This document shows, one piece after another, positions 49,849 through 59,145 of a stretch of 64,000 bases of DNA. Made by a program: the position numbers and the translations under genes. Origin of the DNA: Rhodomicrobium sp. (GTDB taxonomy: Bacteria; Pseudomonadota; Alphaproteobacteria; Rhizobiales; HXMU1428-3); assembly GCA_021604665.1 (NCBI GenBank), contig BQJK01000001.1, positions 558,001 to 622,000 of the forward strand. Direction: 5' to 3'. The notes below the pieces were generated by a model. That model worked only from the letters and a program-made list of their open reading frames with translations. It was not told where the DNA came from and did not search any database. Each line of letters opens with the position of its first letter. Within the stretch, counting starts at the first letter, position 1.

Positions 49849-50301
49849 ATGCCAAAATTTGAAACCATCCGCCGCGTCCCCTATAGCGCCGAGAAAATGT
49901 TTGCCATCGTTGCCGACGTGGAGCGCTACCCTGAATTCCTCCCGCTGATAGAGCGGCTCACCATCATCAGCCGCGAAGAGGAGGGCGGTATCATCTGTCT
50001 TCAGGCAGATATGACAGTGGGCTACAAAGCCTTTCAGGAAACCTTCCGCTCTGAAGTGCGGATTGATGAGGCAAATAAAACCATCACAAGCGCCAGCAAA
50101 AGCGGGCCTTTTTCTAAAATGGAAAACCGCTGGAAATTTACACCAATAGAAGTTTCAGGCAAACCAGCCGCCGCAGATGTGCAGTTTGCAATTGATTATA
50201 AATTTAAAAGCTGGACGCTGGAGAAACTCATGGGTGGCATGTTCGACAAAGCCTTCCGCACCTATGCCGACAGTTTTGAAACCCGCGCCTCGGTTGTCTA
50301 A
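49849..50301 (+). CDS. COQ10/RatA-type START domain protein
   Basis: The 150-residue protein is a START/polyketide cyclase-like family member of the COQ10 type (YSAEKMFAIVADVERYPEFLP and GPFSKMENRWKF are typical). In yeast and bacteria COQ10 proteins bind ubiquinone and help respiration; the E. coli homologue RatA is reported to act on ribosomes. The location next to lipA is conserved in the class. The start is ATG 49849. Confidence 0.88.
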   Translation: MPKFETIRRVPYSAEKMFAIVADVERYPEFLPLIERLTIISREEEGGIICLQADMTVGYKAFQETFRSEVRIDEANKTITSASKSGPFSKMENRWKFTPIEVSGKPAAADVQFAIDYKFKSWTLEKLMGGMFDKAFRTYADSFETRASVV

Positions 50302-50367
50302 TCAACCAAAAAAAGAGTCACCTTACTCAGGCTCAGACACTAACGCCAAATGCACTTTCTCCCGGCA

Positions 50368-50874
50368 CTACTTACCAAGGCACTCCAGCCCAAACCGCAG
50401 AGCCGCTAATAAGGTTTCACGTCTCACAATATCGCGCCCTGCATCACCAAATTCATACCGTTTCGCCTGAACAGCCCCCGGCATCGCCGCTCCTATAAAC
50501 ACAAGGCCAACAGGTTTATCAGTGCTGCCCCCTCCAGGCCCCGCAATACCAGTGATTGAAAGTGCTAAACCGTGAGGACTATTCATCGCCTCAGCGGCCT
50601 CCAAAGCACCAGATGCCATCTCCCGGGCTGTCTCAGCACTCACCGCCCCATAGCGCTCCAGCGTATCAACCGAGACACCAAGTAGAGTGTGCTTTGCCTC
50701 ATTAGAATAAGTCACAAAGCCACTGGCAAAACAGGATGAAGCCCCGGCGACAGATGTGATGGCCCCGGAAAGCAGGCCGCCTGTGCAGCTCTCAGCACAT
50801 GTTACCCACCGCCCTCTTTGTTTCAGGGCGGTGACAAGCTCATCGGCAGCTGTCATAATTTCAGGGTCAAACAT
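50368..50874 (-). CDS. pncC: CinA C-terminal domain / nicotinamide-nucleotide amidohydrolase PncC
   Basis: The 168 residues cover only the C-terminal (PncC) domain of CinA, with AESCTGGLLSGAITS near residue 28 and ITGIAGPGGGSTDKPVG near residue 110. PncC deamidates nicotinamide mononucleotide in NAD recycling. There is no N-terminal CinA/MoaB-like domain, so the short stand-alone form is the right call. It is convergent with the COQ10-type gene and lies 32 bases after ispDF on the same strand. Confidence 0.92.
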   Translation of the reverse strand: MFDPEIMTAADELVTALKQRGRWVTCAESCTGGLLSGAITSVAGASSCFASGFVTYSNEAKHTLLGVSVDTLERYGAVSAETAREMASGALEAAEAMNSPHGLALSITGIAGPGGGSTDKPVGLVFIGAAMPGAVQAKRYEFGDAGRDIVRRETLLAALRFGLECLGK

Positions 50875-50906
50875 TATGCCTCACTTATCGGCGGTCCGGG
50901 CTCAAT

Positions 50907-52187
50907 CTATTCAGGGAAAACAACAGTCGCGCTGGCAAGCGCCGCAATACCTTCCCCCCGGCCCGTAAAGCCCAATCGCTCAGAAGTGGTCGCTTTAACA
51001 CTCACTCTGTGTTCAGCAATGTTTAGGAGCCCGGCCAAAATGGCTTTCATATCAGCCGCGTGTGGCCCAATTTTTGGTGCTTCACAAATCAGGGTGACAT
51101 CAACATGGGTAATAACCCCGCCAGAGCCGCGCACAGCCTCTGCCGCAGCTTTTAAGAAAATATCAGAAGCCGCGCCACGCCATTGCTCATCAGAAGGCGG
51201 AAAATGAGTGCCAATATCACCAGCACCAATAGCCCCATAGAGCGCATCAGTCAGCGCATGCATGCCCACATCCGCATCAGAATGTCCCTTGAGTTTAAAG
51301 TTATGCGGAATAGGCAAACCACAAAGAATAACCTGATCACCAGGTTCAAAGGCATGAACATCAAACCCCTGACCAACACGAATATCTATCATAGCCCCGA
51401 CCTTACCTTCTGTACTTTTCTCTGTTTGAGAGCAGGCTTTAAATGGCGCTGTTCCTGTCGCCAGCATTTGAGAGAGGATCCACTCCCCCTGGTCAAAATC
51501 ATCTGGGGTAGTGATTTTAATATTTTGGCTTTCCCCAGCAATGGCTGTCACCTCAAGCCCATGCCATTCAGCTATCGAAGCGTCATCTGTAAAGGCCGGG
51601 GCCGTACCAGCACTCACAGCATCAGCCGCGGCGTTATGGGCCGCTAATATCATCTCAAAATTAAAACTCTGGGGGGTCTGCGCCCCATAAAGCCCGGCGC
51701 GGTCAACAGTTTCTTCAACCAGAGTTTCTTCAACCAGGTCACCAGAAACTCTCTTTAAGGTATCAGTCACCGCCAGAACTGGCAGCAAGCAAGCCTGTGT
51801 TTTATGTCCCGCAGCAATGCGCTCTAATAGATCATCACTGACAAAAGGGCGCACACCATCGTGAATCATCACAAAATCAGGCTTGTTTAACCCAATAGAC
51901 TTAAGTCCATTCATCACCGAGTTTTGCCGGTCAGACCCACCGATAACAGGGGGCAGCAATTTGTCGCTATAATTCTTGGAAATTGCCTCAAACAAGGCGT
52001 GATCATCAGCATGAATAACAACCTGAACATGACGAATGAGCGGGTTTTCATAAAAGCGATCAATTGTATGGGCCAGCACTGCGCGGCCATTAAGCGGAAC
52101 ATATTGTTTAGGTTGCGTAATATCGTCTCTAAGCGCTCTTAATCCCCGCCCGGCAGCCACGATAAGTGCATCAATGACACATGTCAT
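50907..52187 (-). CDS. ispDF: Bifunctional IspD/IspF isoprenoid enzyme
   Basis: The 426-residue fusion has an N-terminal cytidylyltransferase (IspD, about 1-225, IVAAGRGLRA, QPKQYVPL) that makes CDP-methylerythritol, and a C-terminal IspF (about 268-426, VGQGFDVHAF, GHSDADVGMHA) that forms the cyclic diphosphate. Both steps are in the non-mevalonate route to isoprenoids. The fusion is known in many Alphaproteobacteria. ATG 52187 opens the standard MTCVIDALIVAAG. The gene is divergent from dusB. Confidence 0.96.
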   Translation of the reverse strand: MTCVIDALIVAAGRGLRALRDDITQPKQYVPLNGRAVLAHTIDRFYENPLIRHVQVVIHADDHALFEAISKNYSDKLLPPVIGGSDRQNSVMNGLKSIGLNKPDFVMIHDGVRPFVSDDLLERIAAGHKTQACLLPVLAVTDTLKRVSGDLVEETLVEETVDRAGLYGAQTPQSFNFEMILAAHNAAADAVSAGTAPAFTDDASIAEWHGLEVTAIAGESQNIKITTPDDFDQGEWILSQMLATGTAPFKACSQTEKSTEGKVGAMIDIRVGQGFDVHAFEPGDQVILCGLPIPHNFKLKGHSDADVGMHALTDALYGAIGAGDIGTHFPPSDEQWRGAASDIFLKAAAEAVRGSGGVITHVDVTLICEAPKIGPHAADMKAILAGLLNIAEHRVSVKATTSERLGFTGRGEGIAALASATVVFPE

Positions 52188-52608
52188 AAGTGGTCGAATC
52201 CCAATAGTAATACCAACGAACGCTCCAAACTAACCAAGGCCAGTTTAAATAACACCCTAAAACTGCCCAGCCAACAGTTCCCATCAGTATTTCTCTGTGG
52301 GGAGAGCCGGTAAAAGCGGCAAATCAGGAAAGATTTGGCTTCAAAATTGCACATAACCGGTCTAAGGTTGACTAATAATTACTCACGAATTACATTTGCA
52401 TAAAATTTAATCACTCACTTTGTGGGTTGCATGAGAAATATGCAGCAATGCACCTGGTGAAGCTAGCTTCATATGTATTGAAATGCCCAAAACTGAACTA
52501 TAGAAAAGCCGAACTGAAATTAGAAAAAAATGACTTTTAGCAAAGCTGGTAGCAGTGCAGCGCAAATCAAAATTGGTTTAAATAACTCACAGATTGAACA
52601 ATTTTCAG
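52188..52608. other. Divergent promoter region ispDF / dusB-ntrBC
   Basis: The gap has no gene of useful size. It contains a 14-base perfect palindrome TGAAGCTAGCTTCA (52458-52471). I looked for a sigma-54 promoter before dusB-ntrBC and found none. Confidence 0.45.
52458..52471. promoter_or_regulatory. 14-bp perfect palindrome upstream of dusB
   Basis: TGAAGCTAGCTTCA is self-complementary and lies about 140 bases upstream of the dusB start, in the divergent gap. A symmetric regulator site is possible; no known protein is matched to it. Confidence 0.35.
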
Positions 52609-53619
52609 ATGAAATCTGACACAACACATAATTCATTAAAAATCGGCCCTGTTACCATTAAAGGAACGGCAGTGCTGGCACCGATGTCTGGCGTGACGGA
52701 TTATCCTTTCCGCAAGCTGGCACACAAATTCGGTGCCCCGCTTGTGGTGTCTGAAATGGTCGCCAGTGAACAATTGCTAAACCAGGATATGAACACCAGT
52801 CGCCGCGCGGTTGGTGAGCATCTCGCGCCCTTTGTTATTCAGCTGGCGGGACGGCAAGCCAAATGGATGGGTGAAGCCGCAAAGCATGTGGAACAGCTCG
52901 GCGCAGATATTATAGATATCAATATGGGCTGCCCGGCGCGCCAGGTTACAAAAGGCCTATCCGGTTCAGCATTAATGCGAGATCTAGACCATGCCCTCAC
53001 TTTAATTGAGGCTGTTGTGCAGGCTGTTTCAGTTCCGGTTACTCTGAAAATGCGGCTCGGCTGGGATGATGAGAGTATCAATGCGCCGCAACTGGCAAAG
53101 CGCGCTGAAGAGGCCGGTGTGCAGGGTTTTACCGTTCATGGCCGCACCCGGCAACAATTCTACAAAGGCCGCGCCAACTGGGCAAAAGTACGCGCCGTGA
53201 AGGAAGCCGTTAGTTCACCGGTTCTGGTTAATGGAGATATCACAACGACCAAAGAGGCAAGAGAGGCGCTGGCTCAATCCGGTGCGGATGGTGTGATGAT
53301 CGGGCGCGGCGCTTATGGCGCCCCCTGGCGCCCAGCTCAGATTGCAGCCGAACTATCCGGTAGAGAGTTTCAAATGCCAAGCCTGAGCGAAACAGAAGAT
53401 ACTGTGTTGAGCCACTATGAAGATATGCTCATCCATTATGGCCGCCAGTTTGGCATCCGCAGCGCCCGCAAACATTTAGGCTGGTATGTCGAAACAATTG
53501 AAGGTGATGAAGCTCGTTCTAAGGAGTGGCGCAAAAAACTCTGCACACCAGATTGTGACCTGCACGTAAAAGCCCACTTAAAAGATTTCTTCAGTGAACA
53601 AGCTGGAAGGCCCAGATGA
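52609..53619 (+). CDS. dusB: tRNA-dihydrouridine synthase DusB
   Basis: This FMN enzyme reduces specific uridines in tRNA to dihydrouridine. The 336 residues contain [13 protein letters not shown] near the N-terminus, the catalytic C108 in [19 protein letters not shown], and [12 protein letters not shown], the family marks. The start at 52609 (ATG) is used; a TTG at 52594 is an alternative. It overlaps ntrB by 4 bases (ATGA), a strong sign of an operon with ntrBC, as in E. coli fis and in Rhizobiales. Confidence 0.95.
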   Translation: MKSDTTHNSLKIGPVTIKGTAVLAPMSGVTDYPFRKLAHKFGAPLVVSEMVASEQLLNQDMNTSRRAVGEHLAPFVIQLAGRQAKWMGEAAKHVEQLGADIIDINMGCPARQVTKGLSGSALMRDLDHALTLIEAVVQAVSVPVTLKMRLGWDDESINAPQLAKRAEEAGVQGFTVHGRTRQQFYKGRANWAKVRAVKEAVSSPVLVNGDITTTKEAREALAQSGADGVMIGRGAYGAPWRPAQIAAELSGREFQMPSLSETEDTVLSHYEDMLIHYGRQFGIRSARKHLGWYVETIEGDEARSKEWRKKLCTPDCDLHVKAHLKDFFSEQAGRPR

Positions 53620-54746
53620 GCAAAACTAAAAAATCCAGCAAATACCGTGAATCTAACGAGCTGGACTATACCCAAATTCTGGGAGCAGTGCCCCATCCGA
53701 TCTTGGTCATAGATGATGAAAATCACATAACTTATGCCAATGCAGCAACAGAGCTGTTCTATCAGAACAGCTTGGGCCAATTGCAAAAACTTAAGATAGA
53801 TGATCTCCTGCCCTTTGGGTGCCCGGTGCTCACTGCCATTGATCAAGTGCGCCAGAAAGCCTGCAGCTACAATGAGTATGGCATCAATATCGCGACACCG
53901 CGCCTTAAGGGCAATTACATGGTCGATGTGTTTTGCGGTCCAATCGGTGATGGCAAATCGGGCATTCTAATTCAGTTCCAGCTGCGCTCTATGGCACAAA
54001 TGATTGAGCGCCAGTTAAGTTATCGCGGCGCAGCCCGCACTGTGAATGGTGTCGCAGCTGTATTGGCCCATGAAATTAAAAACCCGCTTTCAGGAATACG
54101 CGGCGCAGCACAACTGCTGGAATCTGTTGTGAATGAAGATGATCAGATGCTAGCGCAACTGATTTGCCAGGAAACAGATCGCATCAAAAAGCTGGTTGAT
54201 AGGATGGAAATTTTTGGTGATGAGCGCCCCTTGGCTGCAAGCCCCATTAATATTCATAATGTTTTGCATCACGTAACAGAAATAGCCCGCAACGGTTTTG
54301 CATCCAACGTCACCATCCGCGAGCAATACGACCCAAGTTTACCGCGCGTTTCTGGTGAGCGAGATTACCTTATACAAATATTTCTAAATCTGGTGAAGAA
54401 CTCAGCAGAGGCTCTGGAGGGCAGGGAAGATGGCGTTATCAAGCTATCGACCTCCTTCCGCCCAGGGTTTCGCCTCACACTGCCCGGCACGAAAGACCGG
54501 GTCATACTGCCATTGGAAATTGTTGTTGAAGATAATGGCCCCGGTGTCAGAGAGGATATACTCCCCCATCTCTTTGATCCCTTCGTATCAAGCAAGTCTA
54601 AAGGGTCCGGCCTTGGTTTAGCGCTTGTCGCTAAAATGATAGCCGACCATGGGGGAACCATCGAATGTGACAGCCAGCCAAGCGGAACAACCTTCCGCGC
54701 TCTGCTGCCAATGGCAGATAGAGAAGAGGAGCTTAAAAATGCCTAG
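53616..54746 (+). CDS. ntrB: Nitrogen sensor histidine kinase NtrB
   Basis: NtrB is a cytoplasmic kinase/phosphatase that controls NtrC according to nitrogen status through PII. The 376 residues have a PAS-like sensor (about 18-125), a dimerisation and phosphorylation domain with H152 ([20 protein letters not shown]), and an ATPase domain with the N box ([12 protein letters not shown]), G1 (EDNGPG) and G2 (GSGLGLALV). No membrane helix is seen. It overlaps dusB by 4 and ntrC by 8 bases. Confidence 0.95.
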   Translation: MSKTKKSSKYRESNELDYTQILGAVPHPILVIDDENHITYANAATELFYQNSLGQLQKLKIDDLLPFGCPVLTAIDQVRQKACSYNEYGINIATPRLKGNYMVDVFCGPIGDGKSGILIQFQLRSMAQMIERQLSYRGAARTVNGVAAVLAHEIKNPLSGIRGAAQLLESVVNEDDQMLAQLICQETDRIKKLVDRMEIFGDERPLAASPINIHNVLHHVTEIARNGFASNVTIREQYDPSLPRVSGERDYLIQIFLNLVKNSAEALEGREDGVIKLSTSFRPGFRLTLPGTKDRVILPLEIVVEDNGPGVREDILPHLFDPFVSSKSKGSGLGLALVAKMIADHGGTIECDSQPSGTTFRALLPMADREEELKNA

Positions 54747-56178
54747 CAATGAAATACTGATAGCTGATGATGATGCAGCAATAAGAACAGTCCTGACCCA
54801 GGCATTGAGCCGCGCTGGCTATTCCCCCCGCGCCACCAGCAATGCTGCCACATTGTGGCGCTGGGCGCAGGCTGGTGAAGGTGACCTGATCATAACAGAT
54901 GTGGTGATGCCGGATGAAAACGCCTTCAACATCATACCGCAGATCAAAAAGCAACGGCCAGAGCTGCCGATCATTGTCATGAGTGCAGAAAACACCATCA
55001 TGACAGCCATTAAAGCTTCAGAAAAAGGCGCCTTTGATTATCTGCCCAAACCGTTTGACCTCAAAGAGTTGATCAGTGTCATCGAGCGCGCACTGGAAGA
55101 CACCAGCAGCGTTAGCGAAAAAATCATCAACTCAGATGCGAATGACCAGCTTCCACTCATCGGTCGCTCCATCGCAATGCAGGAAATTTACCGCGTCATC
55201 GCCCGTGTTATGAAAACTGATTTATCAGTTATGATCCGCGGCGAATCAGGCACCGGTAAAGAGCTGGTCGCAAGAGCGCTGCATGATTTCTCCTCCCGCT
55301 CCGTTGGTCCCTTCATCGCCATTAACATGGCAGCCATCCCGCGCGAGTTGATTGAATCAGAATTGTTCGGCCATGAGAAAGGCGCTTTCACCGGGGCGCA
55401 AGGTCGTCACATAGGTCGATTTGAGCAGGCTGAAGGCGGCACTTTATTCCTCGATGAAATTGGCGATATGCCGCTTGAAGCACAAACACGTTTGTTGCGC
55501 GTATTGCAAGAAGGCGAATACACACGTGTTGGCGGCCGTGTCCCGATTAAAACCAACGTCCGCATTGTTGCCGCAACCCATAGAGATCTGCAAAAGCTAA
55601 TTCATGCCGGCACCTTCAGAGAAGACCTGTTCTATCGCCTGAATGTCGTGCCAATTAATGTACCGCCTCTACGCTCACGGTTGGATGATATCTCTGACCT
55701 TGCGCATCACTTCCTACGGAAGGCAGAAACTCAAGGCCTCCCCGCGAAGCGTTTTGAAGGTGAGGCCATCAAGCGCATGCAAACCTATCAATGGCCTGGT
55801 AACGTCCGTGAATTAGAAAACTTTGTGCAGCGGATAGCCGCGCTCCACCCGGAAGATGTCATCACCAAAACCGTGGTTGAAGAGGAATTGATGAATTCCC
55901 ACAATCCGAGTGAGCCGCTAATAAAGGAAGAAAAGTCCCTACCGGATTTTGTCGCCAATCACCTGCAAAATTATTTCTCTACTTTCGGGGCAGATCTGCC
56001 GCCACCCGGCCTTTATGAGCGGGTGATAAAAGAGGTAGAAAAACCGCTAATACTTGCAGCGCTTGCCTCAACCAATGGCAATCAGATCAAGGCATCTGAG
56101 TTATTGGGAATCAATCGTAATACGCTGCGCAAAAAGATTAGAGACCTTGATGTACAGTTTAGTCCCATTCGTCACTGA
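54739..56178 (+). CDS. ntrC: Nitrogen assimilation response regulator NtrC
   Basis: NtrC activates sigma-54 promoters of nitrogen genes. The 479 residues have a receiver domain (phospho-acceptor D54 in ITDVVMPDE), a AAA+ domain with Walker A GESGTGKE and the sigma-54 contact GAFTGA ([10 protein letters not shown]), and a C-terminal Fis-type helix-turn-helix ([22 protein letters not shown]). The start at 54739 is preceded by GAGGAG and overlaps ntrB. A stem-loop follows. Confidence 0.96.
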   Translation: MPSNEILIADDDAAIRTVLTQALSRAGYSPRATSNAATLWRWAQAGEGDLIITDVVMPDENAFNIIPQIKKQRPELPIIVMSAENTIMTAIKASEKGAFDYLPKPFDLKELISVIERALEDTSSVSEKIINSDANDQLPLIGRSIAMQEIYRVIARVMKTDLSVMIRGESGTGKELVARALHDFSSRSVGPFIAINMAAIPRELIESELFGHEKGAFTGAQGRHIGRFEQAEGGTLFLDEIGDMPLEAQTRLLRVLQEGEYTRVGGRVPIKTNVRIVAATHRDLQKLIHAGTFREDLFYRLNVVPINVPPLRSRLDDISDLAHHFLRKAETQGLPAKRFEGEAIKRMQTYQWPGNVRELENFVQRIAALHPEDVITKTVVEEELMNSHNPSEPLIKEEKSLPDFVANHLQNYFSTFGADLPPPGLYERVIKEVEKPLILAALASTNGNQIKASELLGINRNTLRKKIRDLDVQFSPIRH

Positions 56179-56610
56179 ACCATCACAGGTCAATTAAAAA
56201 CCAACATATCCACAGCTTGCCTATTAAATTCAAATCGGGTCGATTTTGCTTAAAAATCGCCCGATTTGTTGCCATAATAGCGCATCCCGTGTCATCCCCA
56301 CATCAGGATGAGGCGGGGAATCCGGCCGTGCAAATAATTCTTGTGTTTTAAGATAAAAACTGTCACTCATAAGCAACATAATTTGGTGAGGTATTTGAAC
56401 AACATATCCCATCAAAATGCATTAATCAGTCCTGCGCTGTTTCATTGGAATAGCTGGTTCTGTGGCTGTGAAATTTGAGAATGATACGTAGCAGGAGCAA
56501 TGACACTAAGATCTAGAATCGCATGCGCAATCTAGTATCTGTGTCACCTCCTCAGGATTTTTTGTACATCGTCTGGTATTGAGTAGCTCTGAAATAATCT
56601 TGGTTTAGGA
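56179..56610. other. Intergenic region ntrC-ntrY with a hairpin and a REP-like palindrome
   Basis: A strong imperfect hairpin at 56232-56267 pairs AAATCGGG with CCCGATTT and CGATTTT with AAAATCG around a 4-5 base loop, with one bulged T; it is the likely ntrC terminator. At 56291-56323 GTCATCCCC and GGGGAATCC enclose a GC-rich spacer, a form seen in dispersed palindromic repeats of several Proteobacteria. A reverse-strand frame of 61 codons across this region shows no gene character. Confidence 0.5.
56232..56267 (+). terminator. Hairpin after ntrC
   Basis: See the pairing AAATCGGG/CCCGATTT and CGATTTT/AAAATCG with one bulged T. The T run behind it is weak, so termination strength is uncertain. 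Confidence 0.5.
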
Positions 56611-59061
56611 ATGTCATCAGCAAAACACAGCATAACAACTGATAGCAGCGGCTATCCGGGTGGCGTTGATGCTTCACCAAACAGCGAAGCTAAGGCAGAT
56701 GAAAACTCAACATCAGCCGATAAGCCAAGCACAACGCGGCGTGTTATGAAAAACGCTGGAGAAGTTGGCGCCCAGGCTTTTGAAGCAATAAGTAAAACCA
56801 AATTCGCCGCGCCGCTCACTAAAATAGAGCGCCCCCTTCTTTTCCGTTTAGGTTTGGTCACCGTGTTGATGGCGCTGCTATCGGCCGTCGTCACCTTCCT
56901 CATCTTAACGGGGCTCACACCTATCGCCCCATCAAACAATGTCGTTATCACGGTTTTGCTCACCAATTGCGCGCTGATCATTGCCCTTGTTGGCATTGTG
57001 CTTTGGCAGATCTATCTGTTATGGCAAGACAGGCGCGGCCAAACTGCCGGCGCCGAATTGCACATACGCATTGTTGGTCTCTTCAGTATGATCGCCTTGC
57101 TACCAGCTATCATATTAGCGATCTTTGCCAGCTTCTCACTTGATCAACGGTTGGACTATTGGTTCTCAAAGCGCATCACCTCCATCATCAATAGTTCCTG
57201 GGATGTCGCCCAATCATTCCTGGATGAGCACGGCCAGGTCATCCGCTCTGACATCGTCGCCATGTCCACAGATATTGATGAAAGCTGGAAAAATGTCCGC
57301 GGCAATCATGAGAAATTTAACCAGCTTCTGACTTCTCAAGCGGCCTTAAGAACCCTGCGCATGGCTTATGTGTTCAAAGAGGATGGCAGCATCATGGCTC
57401 GCGCCGCCACCGAGCCAGACCATATATTCACCCAGCCTAATCCTTTAATTATGGCGAGTGTAAATAATGGCAAGGTGGCAATAATCCCCCCCGGTCAGAC
57501 AGATGAGCTGGTGGCCATTAAAAAACTGGAAAAAGTACCCGGCGCATATCTCTATGTTTACCGGCAGGTCAACCAGAATGTGATCAAACATCTAAACCGC
57601 ACCAAAGACCATGTCGCCGCTTATAAAGCCCTGCAGCAAAACCGCGCTGGAATTCAGGTTGCCTTCGGTATGATGTATGTGTTGATTGCCCTCATACTGC
57701 TGCTTGCCGCGGTTTGGCTCGGTATCTGGCTGGCCAACCGCATCGTCGCCCCCATCAGAGACCTCATCAGCGCCGCACAAAAAGTCTCGGATGGAAATCT
57801 CGATGTCAGGGTCAACGTAACCAAGCGCGATGGTGATGTTGGCCATCTCGGCACCACCTTTAATGACATGACTGATCAATTAAGAGTGCAGCGCGATAAT
57901 CTTATCACCGCCAACCAAACAATAGATGAACGCCGCCGCTTCATTGAGGCCGTTCTCTCCAGCGTGACAGCAGGTGTTATCGGCACTGATAGAGAAGGTG
58001 ATGTAAACCTCGTCAATAGAAGTGCTGGATGGCTGCTTGGTAAAAGCACTGATCAGATGGTCGGGCAGCCACTCTCAGAAACCATCCCTGAAATTTACAG
58101 CATTCTCCGTGAATTGCAGCTCGATGATAAATCCGCAGCTGAAGGACAGATCACAATGATGATCGGCGATGCTGAGCGCAGCTTTGCCGTCCGCGTGACT
58201 GAAGAAAGTTCTGACGAGGGTGATTATGGCTATGTCATCACCTTTGATGACATTACAGAACTTGTAAGCGCAGAGCGCAATAGTGCCTGGTCAGATATTG
58301 CCCGCCGTATTGCCCATGAAATTAAAAACCCGCTCACACCCATCCAGCTTTCAGCTGAACGCATCCGCCGCAAATATGGTGAGAAGCTCGCAGATGATCG
58401 TGAGGTCTTTGATAAATGCACAGACACCATCATCCGCCAGGTTGCAGATATTGGCCGCATGGTGGATGAATTTTCATCATTTGCACGCTTGCCAAAACCG
58501 ACCATGGAATTCCAGGATATGCGGGATGTGGTGAGTGAAGCGGTGTTCCTCTTCCAGGTTAGTGAGCTTGATATTGATTTTTCAGTAAAGCTGCCGGAAG
58601 ACCCATTAATTGGGTATTTTGACAGACGCCTGATTAATCAAGCTGTCACAAATATGGTAAAAAACGCTACTGAAGCCATTGAAACCGCTAGAGAAGAAGC
58701 TGAAGCCACAACAAAAGAGTATAAAGGCGAGATAATCGCAGAGCTCAGCACAAGAGATAGTAATATAATTATTGATGTTATCGATAATGGCTGCGGCTTG
58801 CCTAAAAACAACCGCAACCGCTTGACAGAACCTTACATGACTACAAGAGCCAAAGGCACTGGCCTGGGTCTTGCAATTGTTCAGCGTATTACAGAGCAGC
58901 ATGGCGGTTCATTGCGCCTGGCTGATGCACCGAAAACCAAAACACGCAAAAGCGGGGCACGGGTCAGCCTCAGCTTGCCATTAACAACACCGAATAACAA
59001 AAATGAAGAACTGCAATCTAACCAGGCAGCACTAAATGGGGGCGAAAAGCTCTCAGCTTAA
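56611..59061 (+). CDS. ntrY: Membrane sensor histidine kinase NtrY
   Basis: NtrY senses oxygen, redox or nitrogen cues and signals to NtrX. The 816 residues have a charged cytoplasmic start (1-70), three or four membrane helices (near 80-100, 110-130, 150-175 and 350-375), a periplasmic part, a HAMP domain (about 375-430), a PAS domain (about 440-550), the kinase core with H569 ([19 protein letters not shown]), and the ATPase domain (TKAKGTGLGLAIV-type G2). The order matches the family. It is 84 bases before ntrX. Confidence 0.93.
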   Translation: MSSAKHSITTDSSGYPGGVDASPNSEAKADENSTSADKPSTTRRVMKNAGEVGAQAFEAISKTKFAAPLTKIERPLLFRLGLVTVLMALLSAVVTFLILTGLTPIAPSNNVVITVLLTNCALIIALVGIVLWQIYLLWQDRRGQTAGAELHIRIVGLFSMIALLPAIILAIFASFSLDQRLDYWFSKRITSIINSSWDVAQSFLDEHGQVIRSDIVAMSTDIDESWKNVRGNHEKFNQLLTSQAALRTLRMAYVFKEDGSIMARAATEPDHIFTQPNPLIMASVNNGKVAIIPPGQTDELVAIKKLEKVPGAYLYVYRQVNQNVIKHLNRTKDHVAAYKALQQNRAGIQVAFGMMYVLIALILLLAAVWLGIWLANRIVAPIRDLISAAQKVSDGNLDVRVNVTKRDGDVGHLGTTFNDMTDQLRVQRDNLITANQTIDERRRFIEAVLSSVTAGVIGTDREGDVNLVNRSAGWLLGKSTDQMVGQPLSETIPEIYSILRELQLDDKSAAEGQITMMIGDAERSFAVRVTEESSDEGDYGYVITFDDITELVSAERNSAWSDIARRIAHEIKNPLTPIQLSAERIRRKYGEKLADDREVFDKCTDTIIRQVADIGRMVDEFSSFARLPKPTMEFQDMRDVVSEAVFLFQVSELDIDFSVKLPEDPLIGYFDRRLINQAVTNMVKNATEAIETAREEAEATTKEYKGEIIAELSTRDSNIIIDVIDNGCGLPKNNRNRLTEPYMTTRAKGTGLGLAIVQRITEQHGGSLRLADAPKTKTRKSGARVSLSLPLTTPNNKNEELQSNQAALNGGEKLSA

Positions 59062-59145
59062 ATTGAGGAAACGACCGCTATAACATTGAGAAAATCAATG
59101 GCAAAGGTCAGCAATAATAAATAGTTACGTTAATAGGGCTAAAAA

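Noticed and set aside
52188-52608. Sigma-54 promoter upstream of dusB-ntrBC
   Set aside because: No TGGCAC-N5-TTGC-type pair with the right GG and GC spacing was seen.
56230-56415. Minus-strand frame of 61 codons with PDSPPHPDVGMT
   Set aside because: The Pro-rich string comes from the GC-rich palindrome at 56291-56323; the frame has no start signal or family and crosses the ntrC hairpin.
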